A stretch of 64,000 nucleotides of DNA from Paenibacillus sinensis (GCF_019904155.1 NZ_JAHCMB010000207.1:1290-65289); one strand, 5' to 3'. Shown: positions 29,501 to 38,924, counted from the first letter of the stretch. Made by a program: numbers and translations. The notes: generated by a model not told the origin, from the sequence alone.

Positions 29501-31102
29501 GTCGATCGGCGGATTGGTTACCTGGGCGAACATTTGCTTGAAATAGTTATACAGCCGCTGCGGCCGGTCGGACAGCACCGCGAGCGGAGCGTCATAGCCC
29601 ATGGAGCCGATCGCCTCGGCGCCGCTGGAAGCCATAGGCTCCAGCACCTTGCGCAGGTCTTCGAACGTGTAGCCAAATGCCTGCTGCAGCTGCTGAACGT
29701 TGTCATGCTTCGGATTCGGCAGCTCAGGCGCTTCCGGCAGCTCTTCCAGGCTGATCAGATGCTCGTCAAGCCACTGGCGGTACGGACGCTCCGATGCGAT
29801 CGCGGCCTTGACCTCCTCGTCGGAGATAATGCGGCCTTCTTTCGTGTCGACCAGCAGCATGCGGCCCGGTCTCAGGCGGTCTTTATACAGAACGTTCTCC
29901 GGAGCGATGTCGAGCACGCCCGCTTCGGAAGACAGGATGATCAAATCGTCTTTGGTTACATAATATCGCGATGGACGCAGACCGTTGCGGTCCAGAATGG
30001 CGCCGATCTGCACGCCGTCGGTGAAGCCCATGGCGGCGGGCCCGTCCCACGGCTCCATCAAGGTGCTGTGATATTCATAGAAGGCTTTCTTGGTGTCGTC
30101 CATGCTGTCGTGGTTGCTCCAAGGCTCCGGCACCATCATCATGGCGACATGCGGCAGGGAGCGTCCGCTTAAATACAGAAACTCGAACGTATTGTCGAAC
30201 ATCCCGGTATCGGAACCGTCCGGGTTGATGATCGGCTTGATCTTCTCCAGATCGCTGCCGAACACGTCGCTCTTGAACAGCGACTGGCGGGCATGCATCC
30301 AGTTCACATTACCGCGAAGCGTGTTGATTTCGCCGTTGTGGATCATGAAGCGGTACGGATGCGCGCGCTCCCAGCTCGGGAAGGTGTTCGTACTGAAGCG
30401 GGAGTGAACCAGCGCGATCGCGGATTCCAGCTTCTCATTCTGCAGATCTAGGTAGAACTGACCCACCTGCACGGTCGTCAGCATGCCTTTGTAGACGATT
30501 TTGCGACAGGACAAGCTTGGCAGATAGAAGGATTCTCCTTCTTCCTCTCCGCCGTAGCGGATCGCGAGTTCCGCGCGCTTGCGGATGATGTACAGCTTGC
30601 GTTCAAAGGCCAGATCATCCTGAATGTCCTCGGAGCGGCCGATAAATACCTGGCGCACATACGGCTTGGCGGCCTTCGCCGTCTTGCCCAGCATGTCGTC
30701 GTAGGTCGGCACGTCGCGGAAGCCCAGCAGACGCTGTCCTTCTTCAGCAACAATTGCGCTAAGGATGGTTTCATGTTTGGTGCGGATATCTTCATTGTGA
30801 GACAAAAAGAGCATGCCGACGCCGTAACGGCCCGCTTCCGGCAGTTCAAAGCCGAGCGCTTTCGCTTCTTCGGAGAAGAAACGGTGCGGAATCTGCAGCA
30901 TGATTCCCGCTCCGTCGCCGGAATTCGGCTCGCTTCCCTGGCCTCCGCGGTGCTCCATGTTAATAAGCATCGTTAAGGCGTTGCTGACAATCTCATGAGA
31001 GGGCTTTCCCTTGATATGGGCGACAAAGCCCATACCGCAGGCGTCTTTCTCGAACTGGGGATCGTAAAGGCCCTGTTTTGGGGGCAGTTCTGTGTGTCTC
31101 AT
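26507..31102 (-). CDS. gltB: Glutamate synthase (NADPH), large subunit
   Basis: The enzyme forms two glutamates from glutamine and 2-oxoglutarate. The 1531-residue protein begins [31 protein letters not shown]: a 21-residue propeptide is expected to be removed so that Cys22 becomes the N-terminal amidotransferase nucleophile. The central and FMN-binding synthase domains carry [21 protein letters not shown] and the iron-sulfur cluster block [31 protein letters not shown]. The last third is the GXGXG beta-helix domain ([42 protein letters not shown]). ATG 31102 follows an AAAGG site; ATG 31135 has none. The small subunit gltD is not adjacent. Confidence 0.97.
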   Translation of the reverse strand: MRHTELPPKQGLYDPQFEKDACGMGFVAHIKGKPSHEIVSNALTMLINMEHRGGQGSEPNSGDGAGIMLQIPHRFFSEEAKALGFELPEAGRYGVGMLFLSHNEDIRTKHETILSAIVAEEGQRLLGFRDVPTYDDMLGKTAKAAKPYVRQVFIGRSEDIQDDLAFERKLYIIRKRAELAIRYGGEEEGESFYLPSLSCRKIVYKGMLTTVQVGQFYLDLQNEKLESAIALVHSRFSTNTFPSWERAHPYRFMIHNGEINTLRGNVNWMHARQSLFKSDVFGSDLEKIKPIINPDGSDTGMFDNTFEFLYLSGRSLPHVAMMMVPEPWSNHDSMDDTKKAFYEYHSTLMEPWDGPAAMGFTDGVQIGAILDRNGLRPSRYYVTKDDLIILSSEAGVLDIAPENVLYKDRLRPGRMLLVDTKEGRIISDEEVKAAIASERPYRQWLDEHLISLEELPEAPELPNPKHDNVQQLQQAFGYTFEDLRKVLEPMASSGAEAIGSMGYDAPLAVLSDRPQRLYNYFKQMFAQVTNPPIDAIREELITSTMTTIGPERNLLKPEPESCRQIALHTPILSNEEFAKIRHVRRAGFKAMTIPILFPADLGAEGLGKALDNLSEAADRVIDKGHNILILSDRGVDRENAAIPALLAVSSLHHHLIRQGTRTKVTILLESGEPREVHHYALLLGYGVSAVNPYLAFESLDDMITQGLLRGVSHEKAVKNYIKAATKSVVKILSKMGISTIQSYRGAQIFEAVGLKSEFVDRYFTWTPSRIGGIGLEEVAAEALAHHFRAFSDKDGADKVLDSGGEYQWRSDGEDHLFNPQTIHLLQQSVRSGDYEMYKKYSALVQGESKKHQTLRSLLELKPIGEAIPLEEVEPASSIMRRFKTGAMSFGSISKEAHETLAIAMNRIGGKSNTGEGGEDPARFIPDANGDSRRSSIKQVASGRFGVTSNYLVNADEIQIKMAQGAKPGEGGQLPGRKVYPWVAEVRGSTPGVGLISPPPHHDIYSIEDLAELIYDLKNANPRANINVKLVSEVGVGTIAAGVAKGRADVILVSGYDGGTGASPMNSIRHAGLPWELGLAETHQTLMLNNLRDRVILESDGKMLSGRDLAVAALLGAEEYGFATAPLVAVGCIMMRVCQMDTCPVGVATQNPELRKNFAGDPQHVVNFMTFVAEDLREIMASLGFRTIQEMVGRTDCLDAVQAAYHWKKKGVDLSSLLHTPELPEGSTRYNSKHQNHGLEETIDVSKLLSLAAPALENGTPVTASLPITNVNRAVGTILGSELTRKYGAAGLPDDTISLTFTGSAGQSLGAFVPKGITIKVEGDSNDYVGKGLSGGKLIVKPSPKATFAAEDNIIIGNTAFYGATSGEAYINGIAGERFAVRNSGVNVVVEGVGDHGCEYMTGGRVVVLGETGRNFAAGMSGGIAYVYDPDNTFVGRCNLEMVLLERVEDQSEAEELRGMIARHTELTGSTVGQRVLDGWQQNLAKFVRVIPKDYKRMLEQIRKAEDTGLRGEAALLAAFEANMRELARVGG

Positions 31103-31169
31103 CTTACGCAACCTTTCTATAATAAAGTGGGGCATTATTAATAATTATTCAAGGCAGATTGGTTATATT

Positions 31170-31198
31170 ATTTTATCATCGACCTTACATGAGCGCAA
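31170..31198 (-). promoter_or_regulatory. Candidate promoter of gltB
   Basis: On the minus strand TTGCGC (31198-31193) and TAAAAT (31175-31170) are separated by 17 bp. The -35 box is weak beyond TTG, so an activator may help. Start of transcription would be about 60 bases before the gene. Confidence 0.45.
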
Positions 31199-31319
31199 TT
31201 TAAACTTTTTTATTACGCCGATTAACATTGCCTTTTGCGACACAGCTTTAACGAATAAAAGCCTAAATAAACTAAAGCGTGTATATTTATACAACATTAA
31301 TGAATAAGTACTTATGCAA

Positions 31320-31374
31320 TGAAAACGTTTTACCCATGTTACATTTACCAGTATCTCTTCAGAAAGCGTTTTAC
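31320..31374. promoter_or_regulatory. Two cre-like repeats upstream of gltB
   Basis: TGAAAACGTTTTAC (31320-31333) and AGAAAGCGTTTTAC (31361-31374) share 12 of 13 bases in the segment GAAANCGTTTTAC. Both resemble the catabolite-responsive element TGWAANCGNTNWCA except for the last two bases. They lie in the yhgE-gltB gap upstream of the gltB promoter. CcpA binding is an inference. Confidence 0.35.
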
Positions 31375-31388
31375 TTTTCCTTCAATAA

Positions 31389-31415
31389 CCAAAAAGCACC
31401 CCTTTCGGGGCGCTT
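31389..31415 (-). terminator. Terminator after the YhgE-like gene
   Basis: On the minus strand GCGCCCC, loop GAAA, GGGGTGC is followed by five T. Most of the rest of the 31103-31448 gap is AT-rich promoter region. Confidence 0.85.
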
Positions 31416-31448
31416 CTCCAGGCTGTGCGGTATTTCCCGCATTCGCTA

Positions 31449-33719
31449 TTATACAGACAAAACTTGTTCACGATTAGCTTCGGTTTGTGCGGCCCGTCCA
31501 CGGCTCATGAAGTACAGGAATGTGAGGAACAGGAATACTACGCCGAACGAAATGAGCGTAATGGCGTCGCTCCACATTTTGCTGAAATCACCGGTCGAGA
31601 TAACCGCTTTGAAGCCTTGCACGCTGTAAGTCATTGGAAGCAGCGGATTGATCGGCTTCATCCAGCTAGGAATCAGCTCCAGCGGGAACGTTCCTGCACT
31701 GGTCGTCAGCTGGAAGATCAGAAGGACAATGACTACGAAGCGTCCAGGCTGATCAAGCCAGGTTACAATCGCCTGAATAATCCACATGAATCCCAAACCG
31801 GTTATAAAGGTAAACAGGAAGAACAGCGGTACGCTCTGCACTTTCAAGTCGAGGCCATAGAGCAGCAGAAGACTTGCCAGCAGAGATTGCACCAGGCTCA
31901 TGCCCGAGAACGCCAGAGACCGGCTGATGAAACGGTTGAACCACGAAGCTCCTTCAACAGAGGAGTCACGCAGCGAGATAACGAGGGTACAGATCAGCGC
32001 GCCCACGAACAGACCGAGAGACATGAAATAAGGAGAGAAGCCTGTTCCGTAATTCGGAACCTCATTCAATACTTTCGTCTCCATTTGAACCGGCTCTGCG
32101 AACATGCTGACCATGGAGTCGGTCTTCTTCACGCTGCTCGTCTGTTCGGCTGCATCTCCAAGCTTGCTTGCCAGTTCAGATGAACCGGATTGAAGGTCTT
32201 TGGTTCCGTCCTGCAGTTGTCCTGCGCCGTCAGCCAGCTTCTTCGATCCGTCAGCTACAGACCCGATTCCGCTGTTCAGCTGAGAAACTCCGTTCAGCAG
32301 CTTCGAAGTTCCGGCTTCAAGTGCCGCTCCGCCTTGGGCCAGCTTGCTGCCGCCGGCAGCCGCTTCACCAAGCTTCGTGCCAAATTGATTCATGCCCGCA
32401 GTCAGCTTGCTGCCTCCGGCTACAAGAGAAGATGCGCCCGTAGCCAGTTGCTTCTGGCCTTGAACGAGCTGCTCTGCGCCGGTGTTCAGCTGCTGAGCCC
32501 CGCTATGAAGCTGGTCCACTCCGGCTGCCAGCTGCTGAGAACCGGTGTGCAGCGCCGTCGCGCCTTGCGCCAGCTGCTGTTGGCTTTGCGACAGCTGCTC
32601 GCTGCCCTCCGCTACCGCCGCACTGGCTGCGATCAGCTGCTTCACGGCCGGATTTGCCGCAAGCTGCTCATTGGATTGCGCGAGCGCCTGAAGCCCCTGC
32701 GCCACGCTCTTCGCGCCTTCGGATACTTTTACACTGCCTGCACTGGAGGCTTTGAGCCCCGATTCAAGCTGTTCACTGCCTTTGACAACGGATTGCGCTC
32801 CGCTCTGCAGCTGTGCGCTGCCTTGAACGGCAGACTCCGTTCCGGCTTGCAGCTTCTGAGATCCGGTCAGCGTCTGCTGAAGTCCGGCATTCAGTTTCTT
32901 GCCGCCATCGGCTGCTTGCGCTACGCCGTTCTGAAGCTGCTTATGCGCGTCGGACAGCTGCTGAAGCCCGGAAGCCAGAGTGCTGCTTCCACTCTTCAAT
33001 TGAGCTGCGCCGCTGTTCAGGTCGGATACGCCTTTGCTCAGCGGCTCTACGCCTGCTTGAAGCTTGCCTGCTCCCTCGGTGAGCACGAGCAGATTATCCT
33101 TCAGCTTGGCCGCGCCGTCATTCAGCTTCGTTGCGCCGTCGGCCAGCTTCGTTGCGCCATCACTTGCTTCTCCCATTCCGCTGGAAATATCGGTCAGTTT
33201 GTCGAATACCGATTCGGTATACGCCTCTGTAACCTTGGCGGAAATTTTGGTTCGGATATCCTTCACAGCCGTGTTGCCGATTTGTCCGGCGAGGAAGTTG
33301 TAACCTTCGTTGGGCTCATAAATGATCTGAGCCGGTGTCGGATTATCCTCAAGCAGGGTCGTCGCCTTCTCGGAGAAGTCCCCCGGAACAAGGACAGCCA
33401 TATAATAAGTATTGTCCTTAAGTCCCGCTTCCGCTGCTTCGCGGCTTACAAAGTTCCATTGAAAACCGTCGGTCTTCTTTAGCTCCTCAACAAGATCGGC
33501 GCCAGCGGTGAGCTTGCTTCCCTCATACTCCGCACCCTTGTCTTCGTTGACGACTGCAACGGGCAGTTCATTCATTTTACCGTAGGGGTCCCAAAATGCC
33601 TTCAGGAATAATCCGCTGTACAGTACCGGAATGAACAGAACGACCAGAATAGGAATAAAAACCTTCGGCTTTTTGAGAGCCGCACCCACATCCCTAAAAA
33701 ACACAAATAATGAATTCAC
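31449..33719 (-). CDS. YhgE/Pip-family membrane protein
   Basis: YhgE/Pip proteins are large membrane proteins related to phage infection protein and to the EsaA component of type VII secretion. The 756-residue sequence has one N-terminal helix (PKVFIPILVVLFIPVLYSGLFLKA), an extracellular part with PVAVVNEDKGAEYEG and NYLAGQIGN-like segments, then about 350 residues of near-regular coiled repeats of type GAxxLxxGxxxLxxG, and five C-terminal helices starting YFMSLGLFVGALICTLVISL. GTG 33719 is chosen because GGAGAGAACCGGA stands before it; earlier codons are unsupported. A TetR gene lies upstream, as yhgD does upstream of yhgE in B. subtilis. The molecular role is unknown. Confidence 0.9.
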   Translation of the reverse strand: MNSLFVFFRDVGAALKKPKVFIPILVVLFIPVLYSGLFLKAFWDPYGKMNELPVAVVNEDKGAEYEGSKLTAGADLVEELKKTDGFQWNFVSREAAEAGLKDNTYYMAVLVPGDFSEKATTLLEDNPTPAQIIYEPNEGYNFLAGQIGNTAVKDIRTKISAKVTEAYTESVFDKLTDISSGMGEASDGATKLADGATKLNDGAAKLKDNLLVLTEGAGKLQAGVEPLSKGVSDLNSGAAQLKSGSSTLASGLQQLSDAHKQLQNGVAQAADGGKKLNAGLQQTLTGSQKLQAGTESAVQGSAQLQSGAQSVVKGSEQLESGLKASSAGSVKVSEGAKSVAQGLQALAQSNEQLAANPAVKQLIAASAAVAEGSEQLSQSQQQLAQGATALHTGSQQLAAGVDQLHSGAQQLNTGAEQLVQGQKQLATGASSLVAGGSKLTAGMNQFGTKLGEAAAGGSKLAQGGAALEAGTSKLLNGVSQLNSGIGSVADGSKKLADGAGQLQDGTKDLQSGSSELASKLGDAAEQTSSVKKTDSMVSMFAEPVQMETKVLNEVPNYGTGFSPYFMSLGLFVGALICTLVISLRDSSVEGASWFNRFISRSLAFSGMSLVQSLLASLLLLYGLDLKVQSVPLFFLFTFITGLGFMWIIQAIVTWLDQPGRFVVIVLLIFQLTTSAGTFPLELIPSWMKPINPLLPMTYSVQGFKAVISTGDFSKMWSDAITLISFGVVFLFLTFLYFMSRGRAAQTEANREQVLSV

Positions 33720-33856
33720 TCCGGTTCTCTCCTTTTGTAATTTCTTTCTTCTTTCATACTTTTGCTGCAATAACAACTGACTGTTTTCCCCGTTTGGTCA
33801 ATCGAGGGGTGAAAAAAGCGCCTCTCGGCACTTGCTGCTTCACGGGCTCGGGTTAA

Positions 33857-34453
33857 TCAATCGCCCTGTGTGGGGACAATTTCGATTCCTTCCGCCAGAA
33901 AAAGCCTGAAATACGATTTGATCTCTTCCTTGCTCAGAGGCTCGCGGACTTTGTTCAAATCGGAGACCAGCGTGAAGTACAATCTGAAGAGTACATGAGA
34001 CACGACTTTGGCGTCACAGCGTTTGATTTCCCCGCGCTCCATCGCCTCGCTCACTTCCTTCTCGATGAAATCCAGAATGACATTCTCGAACCGGTCGAGC
34101 CCTTCCTGCGCCTGAGGCGTTCCGAATTCCCGCTGCTCCTGGGAGAGCTTGATGTAGAGCTCCTGTTCCTTCCGGAACCCATCCAGCACGTCCAGCACCC
34201 GCAGCAGATTCTCGAAGAACGGCTTGCCCCGCTCAATCGCGCCGGCTGCGATCCGTTTGAATTCCGTCGTCACGTTCCGCACTGTTTCATCGAACAATTC
34301 ATCCTTGTTGGTGAAGAACGTGTAGATCGTGCCTTTGCCGACATTGGCGATTTTGGCTACCTGGTCCATCGTGGTCGCTTTGTATCCAAAGAATGAGAAG
34401 GATTTCGCCGCTGCCTGAAGCACCTGCTGCCTTCGATCCACCACTGCCATCAT
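33857..34453 (-). CDS. TetR family regulator, YhgD-like
   Basis: A dimeric repressor of about 198 residues. The N-terminal helix-turn-helix reads RRQQVLQAAAKSFSFFGYKATTMDQVAKIANVGKGTIYTFFTNKDELFDE, a textbook TetR domain. The C-terminal ligand domain contains LSQEQREFGTPQAQEGLDRFENVILDFIEKEV. Its gene precedes the YhgE-like gene on the same strand, as in B. subtilis. An inverted repeat at 34496-34536 just upstream suggests autoregulation. ATG 34453 is chosen since GGAAG lies before it; an ATG three bases further on is possible. Confidence 0.92.
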   Translation of the reverse strand: MMAVVDRRQQVLQAAAKSFSFFGYKATTMDQVAKIANVGKGTIYTFFTNKDELFDETVRNVTTEFKRIAAGAIERGKPFFENLLRVLDVLDGFRKEQELYIKLSQEQREFGTPQAQEGLDRFENVILDFIEKEVSEAMERGEIKRCDAKVVSHVLFRLYFTLVSDLNKVREPLSKEEIKSYFRLFLAEGIEIVPTQGD

Positions 34454-34495
34454 TCGCACTTCCTTTCTTCATTATTCAACAACTATGGACTAGAA

Positions 34496-34536
34496 TTGAC
34501 TGATTGACTAAATTTCATTTCCGGTCATTCGGTCAA
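34496..34536. promoter_or_regulatory. Candidate TetR operator upstream of yhgD-like gene
   Basis: TTGACTGATTGACT (34496-34509) and GGTCATTCGGTCAA (34523-34536) form an inverted repeat matching in 11 of 14 positions, each arm itself containing two TGAC-type half sites 8 bp apart. It lies 43 bp before the regulator start. No other gene is in 34537-34680. Confidence 0.55.
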
Positions 34537-34637
34537 TTACTAATGTATCACTTTGCCCACACATTTGCAATACTCCCTGAAATGTTTTTATTTTTTAGTT
34601 TTTGCAGTGTTTTAACTTTCTATTTACGTCTTATTTG

Positions 34638-34643
34638 TATAAT
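34638..34643 (+). promoter_or_regulatory. Possible -10 box of the glycosyltransferase gene
   Basis: A perfect TATAAT lies 95 bp before the start codon, without a good -35 at 16-18 bp. An activated or weak promoter is possible. Confidence 0.35.
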
Positions 34644-34737
34644 GTGAAAAGAGCACAGAATCTTTGGACAAAATTGGCGTATAGTGGATGTAACAGAATT
34701 TGCACTTCTATTGATACGGAAAGTAGCGGGTGAAATT

Positions 34738-35925
34738 ATGCGAAAGAAAAGAGTACTGCTGTTCTCGGAAGGCTTCGGCACCGGTCATACAGGAGCAGCC
34801 TACGCTCTGGCCGAAGGAATCAAGCGCCTTAATCCGGAGGTCCAGTGCCGGGTCATCGAGTTGGGCAAATTCCTGAACCCGACGGTGGCTCCCTGGATTC
34901 TTTCCGCCTACCGCAAGACCGTCAGCAGTCAGCCGAAACTGGTTGGCATGCTGTACAAGACGCAGTATGACAGATCTCTCAACCGGTTCACCAGACTTGC
35001 GCTGCACCGGGTCTTTTATAATCATGCACGGCAGGTTATCGAGCAGCTGAAGCCCGATCTTATTATATGCACGCATCCCCTTCCGGCCGCCGTTGTCGCC
35101 CGGCTGAAAGCCCAGGGGCTGGAAGTGCCGCTGTATACCCTCATTACGGATTACGACGCGCACGGCAGTTGGGTCAACGATGAGGTGAACCGTTACCTCG
35201 TCTCCACCTCAAGAGTCAAAGCGATCCTGACGGGACGCGACATCCCGGATAGCAAAATCACCGTGACAGGCATACCCGTCCATCCGAAATTTTGGGAACG
35301 GTCGAGCCGGGAGACGCTGCGCCAGGAGCTGGGGCTCAAGAGCCTCCCTGCCGTACTGGTTATGGGAGGCGGCTGGGGTCTTATGTTCAGTGAGGAAATC
35401 ATCGACGCCCTGACCGCCAAGATCGACAAGATCCAGTTGATCTTCTGCATGGGCAGCAATGAGAAGCTGGCGGAGAAGCTGCGCCATGATCCCCGGCTGC
35501 ATCATCCGAACGTGAAGATTCTGGGCTTCACGAATGATGTCGACAAGCTGATGGACGCCGCCGATCTGCTCATTACGAAGCCCGGCGGAATGACCTGCAC
35601 GGAGGCGCTGGCCAAGGGCATTCCGATGCTCTTCTATCAAGCGATCCCCGGCCAGGAAGAGAAGAATTGCCAGTACTTCGTGGAACTGGGACTGGCCGAG
35701 GTGCTGGACTCCGAGGCTGTCATCGATAGCTGGTTCCAGCGTCTGAACCGGGAATACGCGGAGCTTGAGGAGCAGCGGCGACACCGGCTGTCTCCAGACC
35801 GTTACCAGCCCCGCGGCTGTGCGGCCGCCGTGCTGGAAATGCTGGGCAAGGCCGACGGCCTCGCCGGCCTTCGGGGAGCGCGGGCTCAGACTATTCCTGA
35901 CGATGCCGTGTGTGTGACGCCCTGA
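34738..35925 (+). CDS. MGDG synthase / MurG-like glycosyltransferase (UgtP family)
   Basis: These GT-B enzymes add sugar to diacylglycerol or related lipids. The 395-residue protein has the N-terminal MGDG-synthase motif LFSEGFGTGHTGAAYALAEGIK, an acceptor domain with LIICTHPLPAAVVARLKAQG and TLITDYDAHGSWV, TVTGIPVHPKF, and the UDP-sugar binding LLITKPGGMTCTEALAKGIPMLFYQAIPGQEEKNCQYF. ATG 34738 fits the family start; upstream codons are not conserved-looking. The C-terminal 20 residues are irregular. Acceptor and sugar cannot be told from sequence. Confidence 0.88.
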   Translation: MRKKRVLLFSEGFGTGHTGAAYALAEGIKRLNPEVQCRVIELGKFLNPTVAPWILSAYRKTVSSQPKLVGMLYKTQYDRSLNRFTRLALHRVFYNHARQVIEQLKPDLIICTHPLPAAVVARLKAQGLEVPLYTLITDYDAHGSWVNDEVNRYLVSTSRVKAILTGRDIPDSKITVTGIPVHPKFWERSSRETLRQELGLKSLPAVLVMGGGWGLMFSEEIIDALTAKIDKIQLIFCMGSNEKLAEKLRHDPRLHHPNVKILGFTNDVDKLMDAADLLITKPGGMTCTEALAKGIPMLFYQAIPGQEEKNCQYFVELGLAEVLDSEAVIDSWFQRLNREYAELEEQRRHRLSPDRYQPRGCAAAVLEMLGKADGLAGLRGARAQTIPDDAVCVTP

Positions 35926-35962
35926 GCGAAGACATGATGCTGCTTGCATCGCATAAACAAGT

Positions 35963-36002
35963 GAAAGGACGAACCGTTATCAGACGGCTCGTCCTTTTTT
36001 TG
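35963..36002 (+). terminator. Terminator after glycosyltransferase gene
   Basis: AAAGGACGA pairs with TCGTCCTTT around a short inner stem, followed by seven T. Confidence 0.88.
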
Positions 36003-36233
36003 CCCAAGACGGGATTATGGGCTCTACCAAGCTGTCAGCATGTCCCCGATCGGCAGCGCCGCTGCATCGATGGCATGGCGTTCTCCGATAAGCTCATGTT
36101 ACTGAAGAGAGCCGTGTCTCCCGCATAGTGCAGCGTCTTTCTCCAAGAGTCAGCAAATTGCCTGCGGGCTCGCCAGAATAGGTCCACTTATCCCCTCCTT
36201 TGACCGAAGAAGAATACGAAGAGAAATTAACGG
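36003..36233. other. Intergenic stretch with no recognised feature
   Basis: The 230 bp between the glycosyltransferase terminator and the end of the convergent SleB-like gene hold no convincing gene, repeat or RNA that I can see. Confidence 0.6.
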
Positions 36234-37181
36234 TTAGCGGTAAAAGCTGTGATTGCCGATTTTTTTGGTGAATGTCTGCGAATGATGTACCGTCAAATCC
36301 TGCGCCAGCTTAAGCGACAGGAAATAATAGGTGTCGTCGCTTACGGCCTTCGTTCCGGACAGCGCGGCAGAAACCGCCTTGACGGTGTCGGCATTCGGAC
36401 GCACCCGTTTCAGCCTGCCGTTAGCGACCGGACTGAATTGATGTTTCTGGTATACCACATCTCGGATCGATTTGGGGAAATTGGCTGACCGCAGCCGGTT
36501 CAGAACAACGTTGGCGACTGCCACCTTGCCCTCGTACGGTTCGCCTTCCGCCTCTGCCATGACAATTTTCTGCAGCAGAAGCACCTCTTCTTTGGATACC
36601 GTATAGCTCCGGGTCGCTTGGGAGCGCTCATCCCGGTTTAACAGCTTGGTCCGCGAGAAGTATAGGATTATGGGGGGAGATTTCGGTAGTACGGCTTTCT
36701 TCACCTTGGGTTGAACGCCCTGCACCTTGATTGGCGCTGTCCCCTGCTTCACCGTCTGAGCGCTCCCGGTCACCTTGACATGTACAACAGCTATCTTGGG
36801 GGCCGGTTCGCTGGCGGATATCCGGATCATGCGTCCGGGGTCCAGCATATGCAGAACCGGAGCGGCCTTCCAGGCAGCGGGCGACACGGGAAATCCGGCG
36901 GGCAGGGACTTATACAGACGGCTGGCAAGATTTGGTGTATTGGCAGACGCGGTCCCTGATACAGCTATGCGGGAGACATTTTCCCGGGAACCGGCGTTAG
37001 CTTCGCCCAGAGACGCTGCGGAAGTCAACGTGAGTGTCCGTCTCAATTCTCCCAGCGGCGCTTTATCTCTCTCCCTATCCTGGCCCAGCATGGGCATCAT
37101 CAATATAATTGCAGAGCAGCACGCCAAAATAACGCCGAAAAGCGGCATCATCCAGCGGTTTTGTCTAAAAAATACAGGCAT
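36234..37181 (-). CDS. Cell wall hydrolase, SleB family
   Basis: SleB-type lytic transglycosylases degrade spore cortex or vegetative wall. The 315-residue protein has an N-terminal helix (MMPLFGVILACCSAIILMMPML), a long Ala/Pro/Lys-rich region with no clear domain, and the C-terminal SleB domain from about residue 200: KEEVLLLQKIVMAEAEGEPYEGKVAVANVVLNRLRSANFPKSIRDVVYQKHQFSP, where AEAEGE holds the catalytic Glu, to the end VHHSQTFTKKIGNHSFYR. AGGAGG stands six bases before ATG 37181. A peptidoglycan-binding repeat is missing, so it is closer to CwlJ/YkvT-like members than to SleB proper. Confidence 0.88.
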   Translation of the reverse strand: MPVFFRQNRWMMPLFGVILACCSAIILMMPMLGQDRERDKAPLGELRRTLTLTSAASLGEANAGSRENVSRIAVSGTASANTPNLASRLYKSLPAGFPVSPAAWKAAPVLHMLDPGRMIRISASEPAPKIAVVHVKVTGSAQTVKQGTAPIKVQGVQPKVKKAVLPKSPPIILYFSRTKLLNRDERSQATRSYTVSKEEVLLLQKIVMAEAEGEPYEGKVAVANVVLNRLRSANFPKSIRDVVYQKHQFSPVANGRLKRVRPNADTVKAVSAALSGTKAVSDDTYYFLSLKLAQDLTVHHSQTFTKKIGNHSFYR

Positions 37182-37296
37182 GTCAGTCCTCCTAAATATG
37201 CGGCACATTCCTACTTAATGTAACCGAAAATGGGAGGTTTGAACACTTTTCTACCCCTTTTTTTTAAAAAAACACCAAAAACCGCCCTAATCCGAC

Positions 37297-37893
37297 CTAA
37301 AATCGGAAGGTTTCCACCACTTCGTACATCGGCTGATTGTGCATCCGGGTCGCAAACAGCACCCACTCCTCCACCTTCCAGGACATGCGGAACAATTCAT
37401 GATCTGACCACACTCCCAGCTTGCCCGAATGAAAGGGCTCCGTCCCCCGGTAACGGCGGGCCAGTGTAACATGGGGCGAATACGGGCGGTTCTCCGCACG
37501 GAAACCCAGCGGCGCCGTCTTTCCGGTAATCCGCGCATACAGCTCCCGCAGGGCGATCTTGTCTCCCCCGACGCCTGCCCACAGCACCCGCGGCGCCTCC
37601 GGCGGGCCAAAGATGCCAGGCTCCCGAAGTGTCAAGGTGAACGGCTCGATCCTCTCAGAAGCTTGTCTCAGGGAGGCGGTAAGCGCCGGTATATCGAGGA
37701 TGGGCGTATCGCCCAGAAATTGGAGCGTAATATGATAATCCTCCGCATGCGTCCATTTGGCGAAAGGCAGCTCGGCTGACATGGCTCTGCACAGCTCCCC
37801 GGCTCTGCTCCGGATATCCGGAGACAGTCTGACCGCCGTGAACAGTCTCTCTGAGGACGGAGGTTGTCCGGCCCGCTGATTATCATTCATCAT
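37297..37893 (-). CDS. thpR: RNA 2',3'-cyclic phosphodiesterase (2'-5' RNA ligase family)
   Basis: A 2H phosphoesterase that opens 2',3'-cyclic phosphates. The two signature motifs are HITLQFLG near residue 54 and HVTLARR near 141, at the expected spacing. RLFTAVRLSPDIR is the usual first strand. The 198-residue length is normal. The two ATG codons at 37893 and 37890 are both possible starts. Confidence 0.92.
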   Translation of the reverse strand: MMNDNQRAGQPPSSERLFTAVRLSPDIRSRAGELCRAMSAELPFAKWTHAEDYHITLQFLGDTPILDIPALTASLRQASERIEPFTLTLREPGIFGPPEAPRVLWAGVGGDKIALRELYARITGKTAPLGFRAENRPYSPHVTLARRYRGTEPFHSGKLGVWSDHELFRMSWKVEEWVLFATRMHNQPMYEVVETFRF

Positions 37894-37961
37894 TCGTCAT
37901 TTCACCTTTCTCTACCGATTTGTTATCCTTGTAGAATACGATGTAACAGGAGGGAACCATA

Positions 37962-38924
37962 ATGACAAAATCGATCGTATGTCTTCAAGCGTTGACTGCT
38001 GAACAGAGAGAGGCGGTCATTCAGGCTTCGCCGGGCTACACGTTCATCCAGAGCGAGGCGAAGAACCCCGATATAGCCGCCCTTGCCGAGGCGGAGATCG
38101 TCATCGGCTGGGCGAACGGCATCTCGGACACGCTCCTCCGTGAGGGAGGGCCGCTGCGCTGGGTTCAGACCTGGTCGGCCGGGGTGGACACGATGCCGCT
38201 TCAGGCGCTAGCGGAACGGAACATCTGTCTGACGAACGCCAGCGGCGTTCATTCCAAGCCCATCGCGCAGGTAATCTTCGGGTTCATTCTCATCTTTGCG
38301 CGAAATTTCCACAAGGCAATCCGCAACCAGGAACACCGGTTATGGGTAAGCAGGGACGGCATGGAATCGACCGAGCTGACGGGCAGGACGGCCGTCATCG
38401 TCGGCACAGGCGAAATCGGAAGCGAAACCGCCCGCATCGCCAAGGCGTTCGACATGCGGACTGTCGGCGTTCGCACCAGCGGAGAACCGCTGCCCGGCTT
38501 TGACGAGATGTTCGAATCCGCAAGGCTCAAGGAAGCCGTGAGCGCCGGGGATTATGTGATCAATACGCTGCCGCTGACCGACGACACCCATCATCTGTTT
38601 GGCGCCTCCGTTTTTTCTTCCTTTAAAGAGGACTCCTGCTATATCAATATCGGGCGCGGCGGAACCACCGATACGGAAGCTCTGATCCAAGCCCTGAACG
38701 AAGGCAAGCTGCGCGGAGCCGGTCTTGACGTATTCGAGACTGAGCCGCTGCCAATCGATCATCCCCTGTGGGGAATGGAGCAAGTCGTCATATCGCCTCA
38801 TGTCGCCGGTGCCACCGACCACTACGCCGACCGGGTTGTCGCTATTTTTGCCGAGAACATGAAATCCTATTTATCCTCCGGCCGCCCTTCGAGAAACTTG
38901 GTCAATTATGCCCGGCAATACTAG
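37962..38924 (+). CDS. D-2-hydroxyacid dehydrogenase, NAD-dependent
   Basis: The 320-residue protein has the split catalytic domain (WVQTWSAGVDTMPLQAL) and a Rossmann domain with GTGEIGSETARIAKAFDM. The catalytic Arg (NIGRGGTTDTEALIQAL), Glu (LDVFETEPLP) and His (SPHVAGATDHYADRV) are all present. It belongs to the phosphoglycerate/glyoxylate reductase-like group; the substrate is unknown. AGGAGGG stands before the ATG. The TAG stop overlaps the stop of the convergent methyltransferase gene. Confidence 0.88.
   Translation: MTKSIVCLQALTAEQREAVIQASPGYTFIQSEAKNPDIAALAEAEIVIGWANGISDTLLREGGPLRWVQTWSAGVDTMPLQALAERNICLTNASGVHSKPIAQVIFGFILIFARNFHKAIRNQEHRLWVSRDGMESTELTGRTAVIVGTGEIGSETARIAKAFDMRTVGVRTSGEPLPGFDEMFESARLKEAVSAGDYVINTLPLTDDTHHLFGASVFSSFKEDSCYINIGRGGTTDTEALIQALNEGKLRGAGLDVFETEPLPIDHPLWGMEQVVISPHVAGATDHYADRVVAIFAENMKSYLSSGRPSRNLVNYARQY

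Noticed and set aside
32190-33482. 430-codon plus-strand frame opposite the YhgE-like gene
   Set aside because: Its regular Leu/Arg/Gln pattern is the complement of the coiled repeat; no start signal or family motif.
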